Below, piece after piece: positions 33,130 to 45,294 of a stretch of 64,000 nucleotides of DNA. A program made the position numbers and the translations under genes. Every line of letters starts with the position of its first letter. The first letter of the stretch is position 1. The notes beneath the pieces were generated by a model that was not told where the DNA came from, searched no databases, and was given only the letters and a program-made list of their open reading frames with translations. Source of the stretch: Portulaca oleracea (taxonomy: Eukaryota; Streptophyta; Magnoliopsida; Caryophyllales; Portulacaceae); the NCBI GenBank assembly GCA_029582165.1, contig CM055875.1, positions 6,366,001-6,430,000 of the forward strand, given 5' to 3'.

Positions 33130-33681
33130 CAAGCGCTTTAGTCTCGTCCACGAAACGATTTTCGATCAACCCTCCATAGTCCTTTCCAATTTGACGGTTG
33201 CAAACCAAAGAGATGCAGAATTAGTGAGCTTCGACCTCGCATTTTTGAAGGCTTGTTAATCACTATACTCCTTAGTTGCAAAAACTCTCTCCAAGGTTTG
33301 GACCCATTTACGATAGTCTTTCGGGCCGGTGTAGCCATTGAATTCCGGAACTTTGACTTTGATATCATGGAATTCATCCCGTGGAGGCTTCTCTACCGCT
33401 TCCCCCCGACGATGGCGTCGAAACGAGCCTCTATCATTGTCACTCGACTCGTAGGAGGGAGGAGGACGGATAGGATTTCGTGCGAGTTTTCGACGTTCAT
33501 CTCGGGGTGGAACTTGACACTCTAGGGCGAGGTTGTCCAACCGCGTCATAATGGCATTAAGGGTGCGATCAATGGTGGAGAACCATTCCCCATAGGTGGC
33601 GAGTCGGCTCTCGACAGCCCGAAGTTGAGGGCTACCTCGATGGCTTGGTTCCTCTCGTTCGAAGCGAGCTTTGTCGACCAT
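33130..33681 (-). pseudogene. Element E gypsy gag, N-terminal part
   Basis: MVDKARFEREEPSHRGSP starts 330 bp inside the PBS. A basic region (RRKLARNPIRPPPSYES) precedes VKVPEFNGYTGPKDYRKWVQ and TLERVFATKEYSD, the usual beginning of a chromovirus-type capsid domain, and after a stop FKNARSKLTNSASLW continues it. It ends near 33130 against element F. No zinc knuckle or pol. Confidence 0.75.
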
Positions 33682-34007
33682 ACCGGGAATAAAGGTGAAG
33701 GACGATTTGTGTTTGGGGTATTTTGTGGAGTTTGAGGGTTCCTTTGTAGTTGGAAAGTGTTTGACTAAGGGTTCTTTGTGTTTTTTTCACTCAGACATTT
33801 CATCGAACACCTTGCATGCACTATTTTCAAACTTCTTCTCAATACACCAAATGACTTCAAATCCAACAAATAGAAATACAATACAACATATTCCAACACA
33901 TTTTGATAGCACAGGGGATGGGGAACACCAATATTTCAACCAAATCCAACAATAGAAATCACTACTTGTAAGAACAAAAACCAAAACTCAAGCTAGAACA
34001 AACCATA

Positions 34008-34019
34008 GCTCTGATACCA
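34008..34019 (-). promoter_or_regulatory. Primer-binding site of element E
   Basis: TGGTATCAGAGC on the minus strand, a perfect initiator-Met tRNA complement, seven bases from the LTR end. Confidence 0.9.
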
Positions 34020-34026
34020 AATCGAG

Positions 34027-34650
34027 TGTTACCGTATGCGTGGAGGGTGTAGATTAGCTTGAGTGATGTTGGATGATCGATATTCAACACGAACAAGGGC
34101 CTCGAACACCCGAAGAAGGATATGACCTTGAGCTAGGTAATCCACAACTCTAGGCCTAACACCCCACCATGATTATCATAGGTAATCCACTAAATAATCA
34201 CTAAAGTAATGACTTGAATACCACCAAATCACTTGGATAAAGTAACAAGATTTTTGAGAGAAAACTAAGGGAGAACCCTTACAAATACACTAGCATATAT
34301 TCAAATGTCAAAAACTTCTAAATAATGCCAGAGGGGGTATATATAGGAATGGGGGGAAAATAACAACACACAACAGCAACACGTCTGGGCAGAAAGCGAT
34401 CGCGGACGTGACCCAAGGAGTCGCGGGCGCGACGTCCCTATGCAGCAGGGTGACTCGGGCAAGTTAGAGGATGGCTCGGGCGAGTCAGTCTTCTGGGAAT
34501 CTTTTCCCTGCCGACTTCGAAGGGGCATAACTTCTTCATCTGGACTATGTTTTAGGCCCGTAAGATATCGATGGAAAGCTTTCGGTGTGTACTTTAAGGT
34601 CCCAAAATTTGAGATCCATCGAAGTTATATTGAAGGAGTTATGACCGAAA
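34027..34650 (-). mobile_element. 5' LTR of element E, U3 side truncated
   Basis: The LTR end is TGTTACCGTATGCG on the plus strand. The minus-strand TATA box is at 34338-34345. Upstream on that strand are GTCGCG-GG-CGCGAC (34420-34433, perfect), a degenerate ATCGCG-GA-CGTGAC (34399-34412) and GGCTCG-GG-CGAGTC (34473-34486). 34494-34650 is a U3 block shared with LTR D. It stops abruptly against Athila pol. Confidence 0.8.
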
Positions 34651-35930
34651 GTCATGTTGTGTTAAGTAAAGGCATTGAAGTTGACAAAGCAAAGGTTGAT
34701 GTGGTTGAAATACTAATACCCACAACCTCTGTTAAGGGTGTTAGGAGTTTTCTTGGACACGTTGGTTTCTACCGACGGTTCATTAAGGATTTTTCAAAAA
34801 TTGCTAGACCTCTCACCCGATTGCTTGTCAAAGATGTGCCATTTGTATTTGATGATGTTTGCTTGAGTGCTTTCAACAAGTTGAATGAAGCTTTGATCAC
34901 CGCGCCCATTGTGCAAACCCCATATTGGAATTTACCTTTTGAAGTGATGTGCGATGCGAGTGACTACGCATTGGAGGCTGTTTTGGGGCAAAGGAGAGAT
35001 GGTAAGCCCTTCGCCATCTACTATGCGAGCTGAACTCTGGATGAGGCTCAAGTCAACTACGCCACCACGGAGAAGGAATTCTTGACGGTCGTTTTCGCCT
35101 TGGAGAAGTTTCAACCATACTTGATCAACTCCAAAGTGATTGTGTTCACCGATCATGCCGCCATTCGACACCTCACGAAGAAGTCAGACTCTAAACCTCA
35201 GCTCATTTGCTGGGTGTTATTGCTTCAAGAGTTTGACTTAGAGATTCGGGACAAGCCCGGATTACAAAACATGGTGGTCGATCATCTCTCTCGATTGGAG
35301 GATGTTCCAAAGGAGAAGCTCCCTAATGATGATTCATTTTCGGAAGAGAAGCTCATGGATGTGTGTACCCCATTCATTCCATGGTATGTCGACTACGTCA
35401 ACTACCTTGTATGTGGAGTGCTACCACTGGATCTATCGTATCAACAAAAGAAGCGGTTCTTATTCGAGGTGAAGAGCTATGTATGGGAAGAACCACTTCT
35501 TTTCAAGCTATGTGCTGATGGGGTATATCGAAGATGTATTCTAGAGGAGGAGGTTCAAGGAGTGTTGCATAATTGTCATTCCACTACCTATAGTGGACAT
35601 TTCGGCCTCGACAAAACTGCTTCCAAGGTCTTGCAAGCCGGTTTCTTCTGGCCAACTCTCACCAAAGATGCAAGGGAGTATGTGCTCGCATGTGATTCGT
35701 GTCAAAGGGCAACATTTCCAAGAGGCATGAGATGCCCCAAAGCGGAATTTTAGAGGTTGAGCTCTTCGACGTGTGGGGGATAAACTTTATGGGTCCTTTG
35801 CCTATCTCACAAGAACCTCTACATCCTTGTTGCTGTGGATTACGTATCCAAGTGGGTGGAGGTGATTGCATCTCCGACCAATGATTCAAGGGTCGTTATC
35901 AAATTCCTCAAGAAGAACATTTTTAGGTAG
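34651..35930 (+). pseudogene. Athila pol fragment: RT thumb, RNase H, integrase N-terminus
   Basis: Starts inside RT (KGIEVDKAKVDVVE, RSFLGHVGFYRRFIKDF), then RNase H ([45 protein letters not shown]), with one stop at about 35031. The integrase zinc finger is intact: [17 protein letters not shown] ... VLACDSCQR. The first catalytic Asp of the core is changed to Asn (VWGINFMGP). After about 35800 the frame shifts, and homology ends near 35930. Both ends are abrupt joins. Could in principle derive from the same former element as F. Confidence 0.88.
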
Positions 35931-37130
35931 AAAGTGTCAGAGTAATTATCAAGTCAATAACAAATTTCCATACAGGCAAGATAGGAGGTCGACTCCGGGC
36001 CCGCATCAGGGATCAACATGCCGACCGGTTGGTCCCGAATCTAAACTGTGAGTCGGAGTCTATATCATGGATGAGGAACGATTCTACGAGATCATTGTCC
36101 AAGTTGGGTGAGGCTAACATTTCCAAGCAGCTCGAGGAGCTATACACTAAGATGCAAGCCTTGGTCTTTGCAAATTCTCTTGACCAGAAGCAAAAGATCG
36201 GGAAGAGACTCCATGAGCAACAACAAGTAATGGATGGCATGCTGCAGGCTATCACAAAGATCAATGAAAAGTTGGGTCTGAGTGCTGAAGGAGATGATGA
36301 TGTGGTGGAAGTCCATGAATATGAACCCAAACTTGTCAAGACACCTGTAGAGGATATGTCAAGGGGCTTAAGATCATTCAAAGGGAAGCCCAAATCTACT
36401 TCGGAGATTCCCAAGCTCATGGAGGACCCAACTGTTACGGCCTTAGAGCAAAGGTTGGAGAGCGTCACCAAGATAATGAGCACTATGCTAGCCTTTGCTG
36501 ACAAATACACATATGTACCTCTGCCTATCCCCCCAATCATGAAAATTGCTGACTAGATTGTGGTGCCTAACATTAAATTCAAGCCATCTGAGAATCCTAC
36601 TCACCATATCGAAGAGTTCATGCGACAGACACCTCTTCACAAGATTAATGTTGACTTGTACCCTACAGTCTTCCTATCCACTCTAGATGGAGAAGTCACA
36701 GTATTTTACCATGCCTTGTCATCTCAGATCAAGGCTGGTTGGAACGAGCTGTTTAAGGCCTTTATCAATCACTACAATTGTATCAAGAAGAAGCATGCCG
36801 CGGTGGATGACCTAACGATCGTGAATCAAGGGAAACACGAGTCCTTCCTGAATTATTTCGAAAGATTGCACACCAAGTTGTCTCACATCAACGAGACTAT
36901 ACCTTTGTGCCTACAACTGACTACCTTAAAACAAGGTCTGAAAAGAAGCCTATCCCATCATTTGGGATATCACGTCATCAAGGACTTTGATTACCTTAAA
37001 GATATATGTATCCAAATTGAGACCATGAACAATGAGAAGGCCACCACCCAAGGATGGAAGAATTCCAGTCCTAATAGGAGGGCTACTGGTTCACCCAACC
37101 ACCCTTCTAGGAGCGCTGAAGACTAATGTA
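35931..37130 (+). pseudogene. Tat1 gag, nearly open
   Basis: A Gln/Glu-rich coiled-coil part (LEELYTKMQALVFANSLDQK, RLHEQQQVMDGMLQ) in 36029-36556, one stop, then a capsid domain in 36560-37126: FKPSENPTHHIEEFMRQTP, FYHALSSQIKAGWNELFKAF, FLNYFERLHTKLSHINETIP. Homologous to Tat2 gag (shared PSENPTHH). No zinc knuckle, protease or pol follows; the 3' noncoding region begins at once, so pol was lost. Confidence 0.8.
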
Positions 37131-39373
37131 ATTCAGTCAGGAAGCCAACTAGAGCAACGACCCTCCAGGAGCAGTCAACAGGGAAAGGCAACACCATATG
37201 AAGGGGACTTTGAATTTAGCTAGGGCTTGAATTCCTTTGAGCATTCTGTTTCATAGTAAGTTAGGGGAGGCATTGACTCGGTATGTGATATGCTTGTCTT
37301 TTGAATTCAATAGGATACATCTATTTGATTGTGATTGTATGAGAATCTCGTGCTTGCACTCTTAACTTGAGTTGAAAAGCTCTTTCACCCATTCATTAGC
37401 CTTAACACCCAAATCTGACACATCTAAGTCTATCATCACCCTCACATACCCTTCCATTCATCAAGTGTTCATCCTACGAATCCAGGGTTTAAAATAAAAT
37501 TAAAGAAAAGAGAGAAAAAGAAAAAAAAAAGAAAAGAGGGAAGTCAGTTTGCATTCATCAAGTAGGCTAGGCAAAAGGAGAAAAGACCAAAACCAGCAGT
37601 CTCTTGAATGTGGACATCTCTATGCTCCTAGACTAGCAGCTGAAATAAAATGTGCCTAGGACAGGGGGCTACCATCTCACCACCCACATCAGCACCTATA
37701 TCAACTGTTATCTTCCCATTCATCCACAACATCTGTACATACTTATCACCTATATCTCCATCCCAAGTTCCCATTCACCAAATCATCCCTCTTTGCATCA
37801 CCTACAACAGTCACCATTCGAAAAAACCTTACCTTGACCAACCCGATCATTTTCTCTTAACCACTCACTTTCTACCCCAAAGCCAAAAAAGAGTGTTGTA
37901 ACTAATATCATCAGAAAGGCGAACATGAGTCAATCTCATGAAGAAGAAATTCAGAAAAAGAGAGAGAAAGAATGCAAAAAAAAAAAGGAAAGAAAAGAGA
38001 GAATTCCTAGTTGGTTCACCAACATGGGTTGGCATGAGTGGTACGACGTTCATGTCCCTTAAACACTTTGTTTGTGTATGGAGAAACATGTGTTGGGAGA
38101 ATGAACCCCTTTTTTGGTCGTTCATATCTCAAAGCATACCAACAAAAAAAAGAGGAATAAGAAAGCGAAAAAAACAGAGAAAAGAAGAAAAAAAAAGGGT
38201 CGGAAACTGGAGACGGAGCTAATAGTCACGCGCATCGAAACACTGTTCACAAACCTTCTAAATTACTCTCAATCCTTGCACCTTAAGCCTTTACATCGTC
38301 ATCACACCTTTACATCCATAATCCTCGCCAAACCTTTAACCCTTCATAACCATTGTCAAGCCTACCTCACCAAGCCCTCCTCGAGGCACCAATCCTTTGA
38401 AGTTGCACCTTATGAACTACAACTGGCCTTATTTCACATCCGATACATAGGAGAACCTTTTTAAGGCGCGACCACTACAATTCACTTAACGGAGCATCCT
38501 TTGACTTCGAATTGTTGGCCTTTGAGAGAAGAAAAGAAAATTAGAGAGGCTAGCTCGGAACTCCGAGCTAGGCAAAAGGAGAGAGAAAGAAGAAGAGAGG
38601 CTAGCTTGGAATCCCAAGCTAGGAAAAAGGAGAGCGAGAGAATAAGAGAGGCTAGCCTAATAACCCGTCAGGGCAGGTTAGGCAAAAGGAGAGTAAACCT
38701 TAGATTTCGAAGTCCTTTCACATCTTACAATCATAATTCGTCAACCTTCTTTCTGTATGTCTTGGATCACCTTCACATCCGAATAGCCAACCATCTCTCC
38801 TCTTATGACACAAATCCATCTCAACCATTCCCCCTCTTCTCCTATGAGGTGACTTAACCCTTGCCATCCGTCTAGCCTTAGATGAGACTTGATCATTTGT
38901 TAATCATGACATACCCAGATTCGACCATTGACCCACCATCATCTCCTTTTCACCAAGTGCCTCATGAACCCGTCTGACCATCATCAAACTTACCCTTTCT
39001 TTTGCATACCCTTTTCATCCTCCCATACCACCAAAGCTTTTTGACTCAGTCATTAGCGCAAGTGCGAGATTCGATATTTTGAGGCCAGTTCTCAGCATAT
39101 CTAAGCGAGGCCCATGCATCAAGGACAAGAAATCAGCCGCATTAATGGCTAATTACAAATGACATCTGACACAAGAGAAGAGTTCATTTGAATTGGGAGC
39201 TCCCTTAACCCTCACATAACCTTCAGCAAGGCTCTACTTATCTCCACAATGATTCGAGGAAGCAAGAGGACAAGACAAGTCATCCAGGACAACACCTTCA
39301 TCATCAGGCCTCGTCATAAGCCTCACCTATCTTGCCTTGTCTTGATATTACATGTCGAGTTGCTGTGACACTT
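37131..39373 (+). other. Tat1 3' noncoding region, first part
   Basis: No convincing genes. Poly-purine islands (37496-37545, 37965-37995, 38140-38200) alternate with ordinary sequence; GGCTAGGCAAAAGGAGA occurs alone at about 37565. Structured repeats lie at 38541-38695. Confidence 0.55.
38541..38695 (+). repeat. Three hairpin repeats ending GGNAAAAGGAGAG (Tat1)
   Basis: Stem 1 CTAGCTCGGA/TCCGAGCTAG (38550-38571), stem 2 CTAGCTTGG/CCAAGCTAG (38601-38622), stem 3 CTAGCCT/AGGTTAG with an inner CCC/GGG (38652-38681). Each is followed by GGCAAAAGGAGAG or GGAAAAAGGAGAG. Tat2 has a fourth copy at 51231. Stems differ by paired changes and by a G-U pair. Confidence 0.75.
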
Positions 39374-39374
39374 A

Positions 39375-39701
39375 GGCTCTGTTTGGTCTTTGGAAAAAGA
39401 AATGGAAATAAATTTTTTATATCTTCACTAATTTAGTATAAGATCCTCCACGTTCTCCACCAATCTATCCCTTCATTTTCTCCCTCCCCAATCCTACCAT
39501 CACATTTAGCCTATCATATTTCCATCTCACTTTCCTCTCAACTTTGGAAGGAAAATGTTGAAGGTAAAATCAATGTAACTTTTCCATTATGTTTTCCATC
39601 TAACTCTTCTTCCTCCAACTTTTTAAAGCTAAGTTAAGGAAAATAAATGATGTTTCAAAAAATTTTCTTTCCATCCCACTTTTCAAGGACCAAACGGAGC
39701 C
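39375..39701. mobile_element. MITE with GGCTCTGTTTGGTC terminal repeats
   Basis: Ends GGCTCTGTTTGGTCTTTGG and the near complement CAAGGACCAAACGGAGCC. 327 bp, non-coding. Flanks TTA/TCA would fit a decayed 3-bp PIF/Harbinger target duplication. Superfamily uncertain. Confidence 0.7.
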
Positions 39702-39711
39702 TCAGGGAATC

Positions 39712-39865
39712 ATCGTTCTAGTCTTGGTATTGGGGGTTGTCTGCATATTGAGTCACATGCATTGCAAAGCACCGTTCATTGCATAATCATCGTTCTTGCC
39801 TTGGTATTGGGGGCTGTTTGCATATTGAGTCACGTGCATTGTAAAATACTGTTCATGTACACATT
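39712..39865 (+). repeat. 77-bp tandem duplication containing TTGGTATTGGGGG
   Basis: Units at 39712-39788 and 39789-39865 share ATCGTTCT, CTTGGTATTGGGGG, TGCATATTGAGTCAC and GTTCAT in order. The GGGGG within each could be a PPT-like tract. Confidence 0.85.
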
Positions 39866-40149
39866 CTCCTAGTCATTCCGTTGCATTATGAGGTAATGCA
39901 AAAAGCCAATAGTCATGCATAAGTGCATAAGTGCATAAGAGTCTAGAGTCTAGAAGACCAAGTGCATGCATGTTCATCGAGAAAAGAGGAAGTCCATCTC
40001 ACACGCAGGCTTAGACTTGACTACTAATCATTAAGAGAAGATTAGAGGATGTTCTAATCACACTCTGGATGAGTTCTTTCAAGTTCAAGCGGATTATCAT
40101 CCGAAGCTCATTCTCATGGCGTTCTTCTAGTTTGCCAAAGCAAAAAAAG

Positions 40150-40505
40150 TTGCAATGGACGCCACCGACATAATCATCCGCCTCGGGAAAATCTGTTGAG
40201 TGTCATCAACCTCGGGAAAATCTGAAAAGCCCTCATCACTTCATCGACATCGGGAAAATCAGATCTTCCTTGGGAAAATCCATTGGCCATCTTCAACATA
40301 GTAAAAATCCGATTCGCCTCGGGAAAATTCGTTGGGCATCATCAACATTGGGAAAAACCGACATGCATTGAGAAAATCCATTGAGCATCTTCAACATTGG
40401 GAAAATCCAATCCGCCTCAGAAAAATCCGTTGGGCACCATCAACTGCTTCGTGAAAATCCGATCTGCCTCGGGAAAAGCCGTTGGGCATCATCATCAATC
40501 TGCCA
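40150..40505 (+). repeat. Tat1 3' tandem repeat (CTCGGGAAAATCCG units)
   Basis: About a dozen variants of TCGGGAAAATCCGTTGGGCA and CATCATCAACATTGGGAAAA, forming an irregular array of about 50-bp units. Amplified tandem repeats before the 3' LTR are a known trait of Tat-lineage elements such as Retand. Confidence 0.8.
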
Positions 40506-41436
40506 AACAGGTAATTGTCTATATCTCTAACCATTGTTCAAAATGATCTGAAATTCTGCTTTGGTTTCTGTGCAGGGAGCCGTCACCAACACCGGGAATA
40601 CCGGGACACCATCTTCTAGTCGCCGCTAAAAGGTGTAGACACCAGGATTTTGACGCATAAAATAACATAAAAATAAGAGCAAGAGAACTAAAAAAGATTT
40701 AAACAATGCATGCATTTTACAAGTATTTGTTCACTTAAAGCTACATGCATGATCACATGTAGTCCATCTTAGCTACATGCACATTTTTTATATAAAAATG
40801 GAGCCATGCAAATCCTACAAGCAAGAGCCAGAGGTCGCGAGATCGAATCCTCATAAAAACACTCCAAAAACACCGAAAAAGCTAGCTAAAACAAGCTCAT
40901 TTCGTCCAGTGTGAAGGGCAGCATCCTTAGGCAGATTGGTTTCATATAGGGATGGCAGTGGGTCCCGGACCCGATTGGACCCGACCCCTTAAGACGGGTT
41001 CGGGTCTCGGGGTGGGTCCGGGTCTAAAAAAATTTAATGGGTCCGGGTCCAATCACGGACCCGAGGACCCTACCCATGGACCCGTTACAATATAAACATT
41101 TATAATTTTTCTAAAAAAATAAAACCCAATTAGTTAATTACAAGTCTACTCTATTGTGTACTACACTAAAATACTAAATCCAAAAAGACTAAAACTCCTA
41201 ATCTCACATAGGCACACTCACTGTCTCAGGCAAACCATCACAACCGCACTACTGGTCTAGTGCTCATCTCATTCCCCAATACAACATATATATATATATA
41301 TATAGATATCTTTATAATCTTGAACTTTTTTTTGGCATTTTAAGTTGTGTTGTATTTTGATTACTTTTGTGATGTTTTGGCGTTGGAAACTTAGAATTCG
41401 CTCGTATCATAGTATATTGATGTTTTGATCTTTTTA

Positions 41437-42344
<908 letters not shown>

Positions 42345-42643
42345 TTATTGTGTTAAAAATAGGTGTTTTTAAATAGAACAGTTACTATTATACATGTATA
42401 CAAGTATAAAATTAACTTCGAAAGTTAATAAATTTAGTAAACAAATGCATAATATGGTTGGGCCCATTAAGGACCTTCTAAGGATCCATGGACCCATTGA
42501 GTCCGGGTCCGGGTCTGAATTTCTGGAACCCATCGGGTCTTGGGGCGGGTCTGGGTCCCAAAAGAATTGACGGGTCTGGGTCCGGGTCCAGTAGGACCCA
42601 CCCCAGATCCTGCCCATTGCCATCCCTAGTTTCATACTCAACT

Positions 42644-42855
42644 GTCCATGCATGCATGGACGAAGTTGGATTCCTCTCCCCTGGCATAGTGGCCGACCGG
42701 CCTACATGCATTGACCACACGTGGTCTATTGACCACGTGTTGCCGTCCACCTCCATGCATCTCCCCTACTACCTTGGTATTGTGCAAGCTCCGGAGACTA
42801 CGAGGTGTATGTGTATGCATGCATGTATCTCCCTCCTCCTCTTAGCCGATAAATA
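42644..42855 (+). promoter_or_regulatory. Palindrome cluster and TATA box of the Tat LTR
   Basis: GTCCATGCATGCATGGAC (42644-42661, perfect), GGCCG-AC-CGGCC (42691-42702) and GACCAC-AC-GTGGTC (42713-42726) lie upstream of GATAAATA (42848-42855). They include RY (CATGCA) elements, and a G-box CACGTG follows the last palindrome. Confidence 0.7.
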
Positions 42856-44008
42856 CTACTCTTCTCCAAGCCATTTCAATCATCAACTCACTCTTCAAAC
42901 CATCTCTCTCATCATCCATCTCTCTTATCTCTCTAATCTCTCTAGTCTCTAATCTCTCTTAATCCCTATTTCTTATCTCATATTCATCTCTCCTATCATT
43001 CTATTCCTACCATCATCTATCCTACCATAATCACCACCATTCTTATATCACAAAAATCCTAAACACATATCCTATTCTTGTCCATCCTAAACACCACAAA
43101 GAACCCTAGCCTAAACACATTCAAAACCACAAAAAAGGCCTTCTTATTCCCCTTTTTCTACCTCTTCCTTTTTATCATCTTTCTCCATCTTTTTCTATCA
43201 TCATCTTGGCACTTGGAGAGGAAGGCATCAAGGAGGATCCATCAAGCATTCAAAAGCTAGGAAAGGCCTTTTTCCACAAAGTAGCAATGTAAGCCCTTAA
43301 GTGTTCATCTTTTCTTGTAAATAAGTGTATATTTGTACTCTTTTTTTTTTTAATCTTGTATTACATTCTTGTTGCATGTTCAATGAAGTAATTTTATAAA
43401 GTATTCCTTCTATTCCCTTCCAACCTTTATCAAAAGTACATTTTAAACATTTAGTAGAGTCTTTCCTTTTGTGAGAGGCGAACTCTTAAAGTTTACTATT
43501 CGAGTTCGTAGCCTTACCCCGGATCCATTATTGGGTTTCGCAGGCAGAGTCTTTCTTTATTTTCCTTTTGGTTTTGTCTTGACTTTTCCCTTAAAAAGTC
43601 GGGTGGCAGCTCCCATTTCAAACTAAAATACAACGAGGATTGCATAAACTATGATTACATGGTTTTACAATGTATCGATGCAACTTTAAGGTATTCTTTC
43701 TTATATATCTAAATAATAGTTGCATAAATCACTCTCTTCAAGCCTAACATTTAAATGAGAAAATTAGGTTAAATTTAGAAGAGTTTGGAACAAGTGGATG
43801 TTCAGTCTTAAATGTTTAATTCAATGACTCATAAAATGCATAAGTACAGGGAAAGTGATTTTACAAAATATTATTCATGAAATGTAAGTTTGATTTTCTT
43901 AAAGAATTTTCAAAAGTTAAACCCCAGCACGAATCAACAAATCACACTCCAATCCAAACGTGGATGTTCGGAAGCCCGAATGGCGAGGAAAAATGTCAAC
44001 AGGATTCT

Positions 44009-44026
44009 TGGCGACTCCACTGGGGA
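44009..44026 (+). promoter_or_regulatory. Primer-binding site of Tat2 (tRNA-Arg type)
   Basis: TGGCGACTCCACTGGGGA after ATTCT is the usual Tat/Ogre primer site, assigned in that lineage to tRNA-Arg. Confidence 0.85.
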
Positions 44027-45294
44027 GTTTTTCTAAGTGGGTAAAACTTGAAAAAAGTTTGCGTGCTTTAATATTCTTGGAAGGAAAATGAATTTTACTT
44101 TATATTATTAAGTGATTCTTTTAGGCATAATGCATTGCATATACCGGGGCACTCCCTTGAGATGTGATATGTCGTAGGAGCACGTAAATCGGCGGTATTA
44201 GGTTTTTTTCTTTAAACCATAAAAAATAACCCATGGGATGCCGGACCGGCCATACTCAATCGGTGCACTTACACCGAGAGAGCATTGGTCACCACATCCA
44301 CTCATGCATCACTCTACGAGGTCTCCTCACGAGCCTCCAAGAGCAACACCCCACCCATTCAAGTTGCCTTTACAACATAGAATGCATCGGGGCGAGTACA
44401 TGAGCCGCTAAGCCTTATCCAGCCAATAAACCCTTTTGTACAGAGAGCCTTGGTTTAGGATACCATTTGTTCATATAGTAGTCATTGGGCTGAGAAGGGT
44501 CATGTTTACCAACTAAGAAGTTCAAGCTTAAAAATTATGGTTAACCTAGTGGTTGGGCCCATGAATCCATAAAGGTTGATCCTCTTGGTTGATAAAGTAA
44601 ACTCAACTCGCTCTTGATGATTCTATATGACCCTTTACAACATTTTCTTAACAAAGGTCCAGTAAACCTGCTTAAAAGTCCAACAAAAGAAAATGGGTAA
44701 AGTCTTAGACTGCATGATAATCACCAGGTTCGAGTAAATTAATTTATCGAGTTAATTCTTGAGTCCATCACATGGTCGGCCCATGGTTAGGCCCAACCAT
44801 GTTGGATTTATTAATTAAATCAATAAATTAATTACAACTCACCTGTCGTTGGTTTTATCCAGTCCTTTACAATACCCATTTTCCCAAACAAATAAAGTAA
44901 AATAGAAAGACGTTAGGTAGTCAGTCTTATTGATCATCATTATAGCCCGCATAATAGTCAGTACAGCTTGAGTTAGCCCAAGTATGGTGTCCAAGTTACG
45001 GATTCTCCTTAAAACGGTCAGCCTGTGGATGGGGCTTATCCGAATTGAGAAACACTGACTTGTACTCTTTTACTCGGTCTTGACTCGCTGTGTTCGGTTT
45101 TATTCGGCCCTTTATGATGATCAATAGTCTTTAGGGTCATGTATAGTTAGGATCATGCAAACTCCCGTCCCGGGAGAGTGACCTTGTCCAGTCAGCATGT
45201 AGATTGTGCATGTTAGGAAGTCCCATGTAGGTCCATTAGGTCATGCATTCATCAGGTCAGGTTTTGGGGTTAATAAAAGGGCAATCTCTAAACT
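44027..45294 (+). other. Tat2 untranslated leader
   Basis: A long leader of about 1.27 kb between PBS and gag, without sustained open frames. Contains ordinary mixed sequence; I see no intron signal I would defend. Confidence 0.6.

Noticed and set aside
40150..40505. CRISPR-like regular repeats
   Set aside because: Units vary in length and sequence and there are no unique spacers; this is a plant retrotransposon 3' tandem repeat.
43078..43260. Small open frame in the Tat LTR ending near 43260
   Set aside because: It lies in the untranslated R-U5 part of the LTR; low-complexity Phe/Leu-rich with no homology I recognise.
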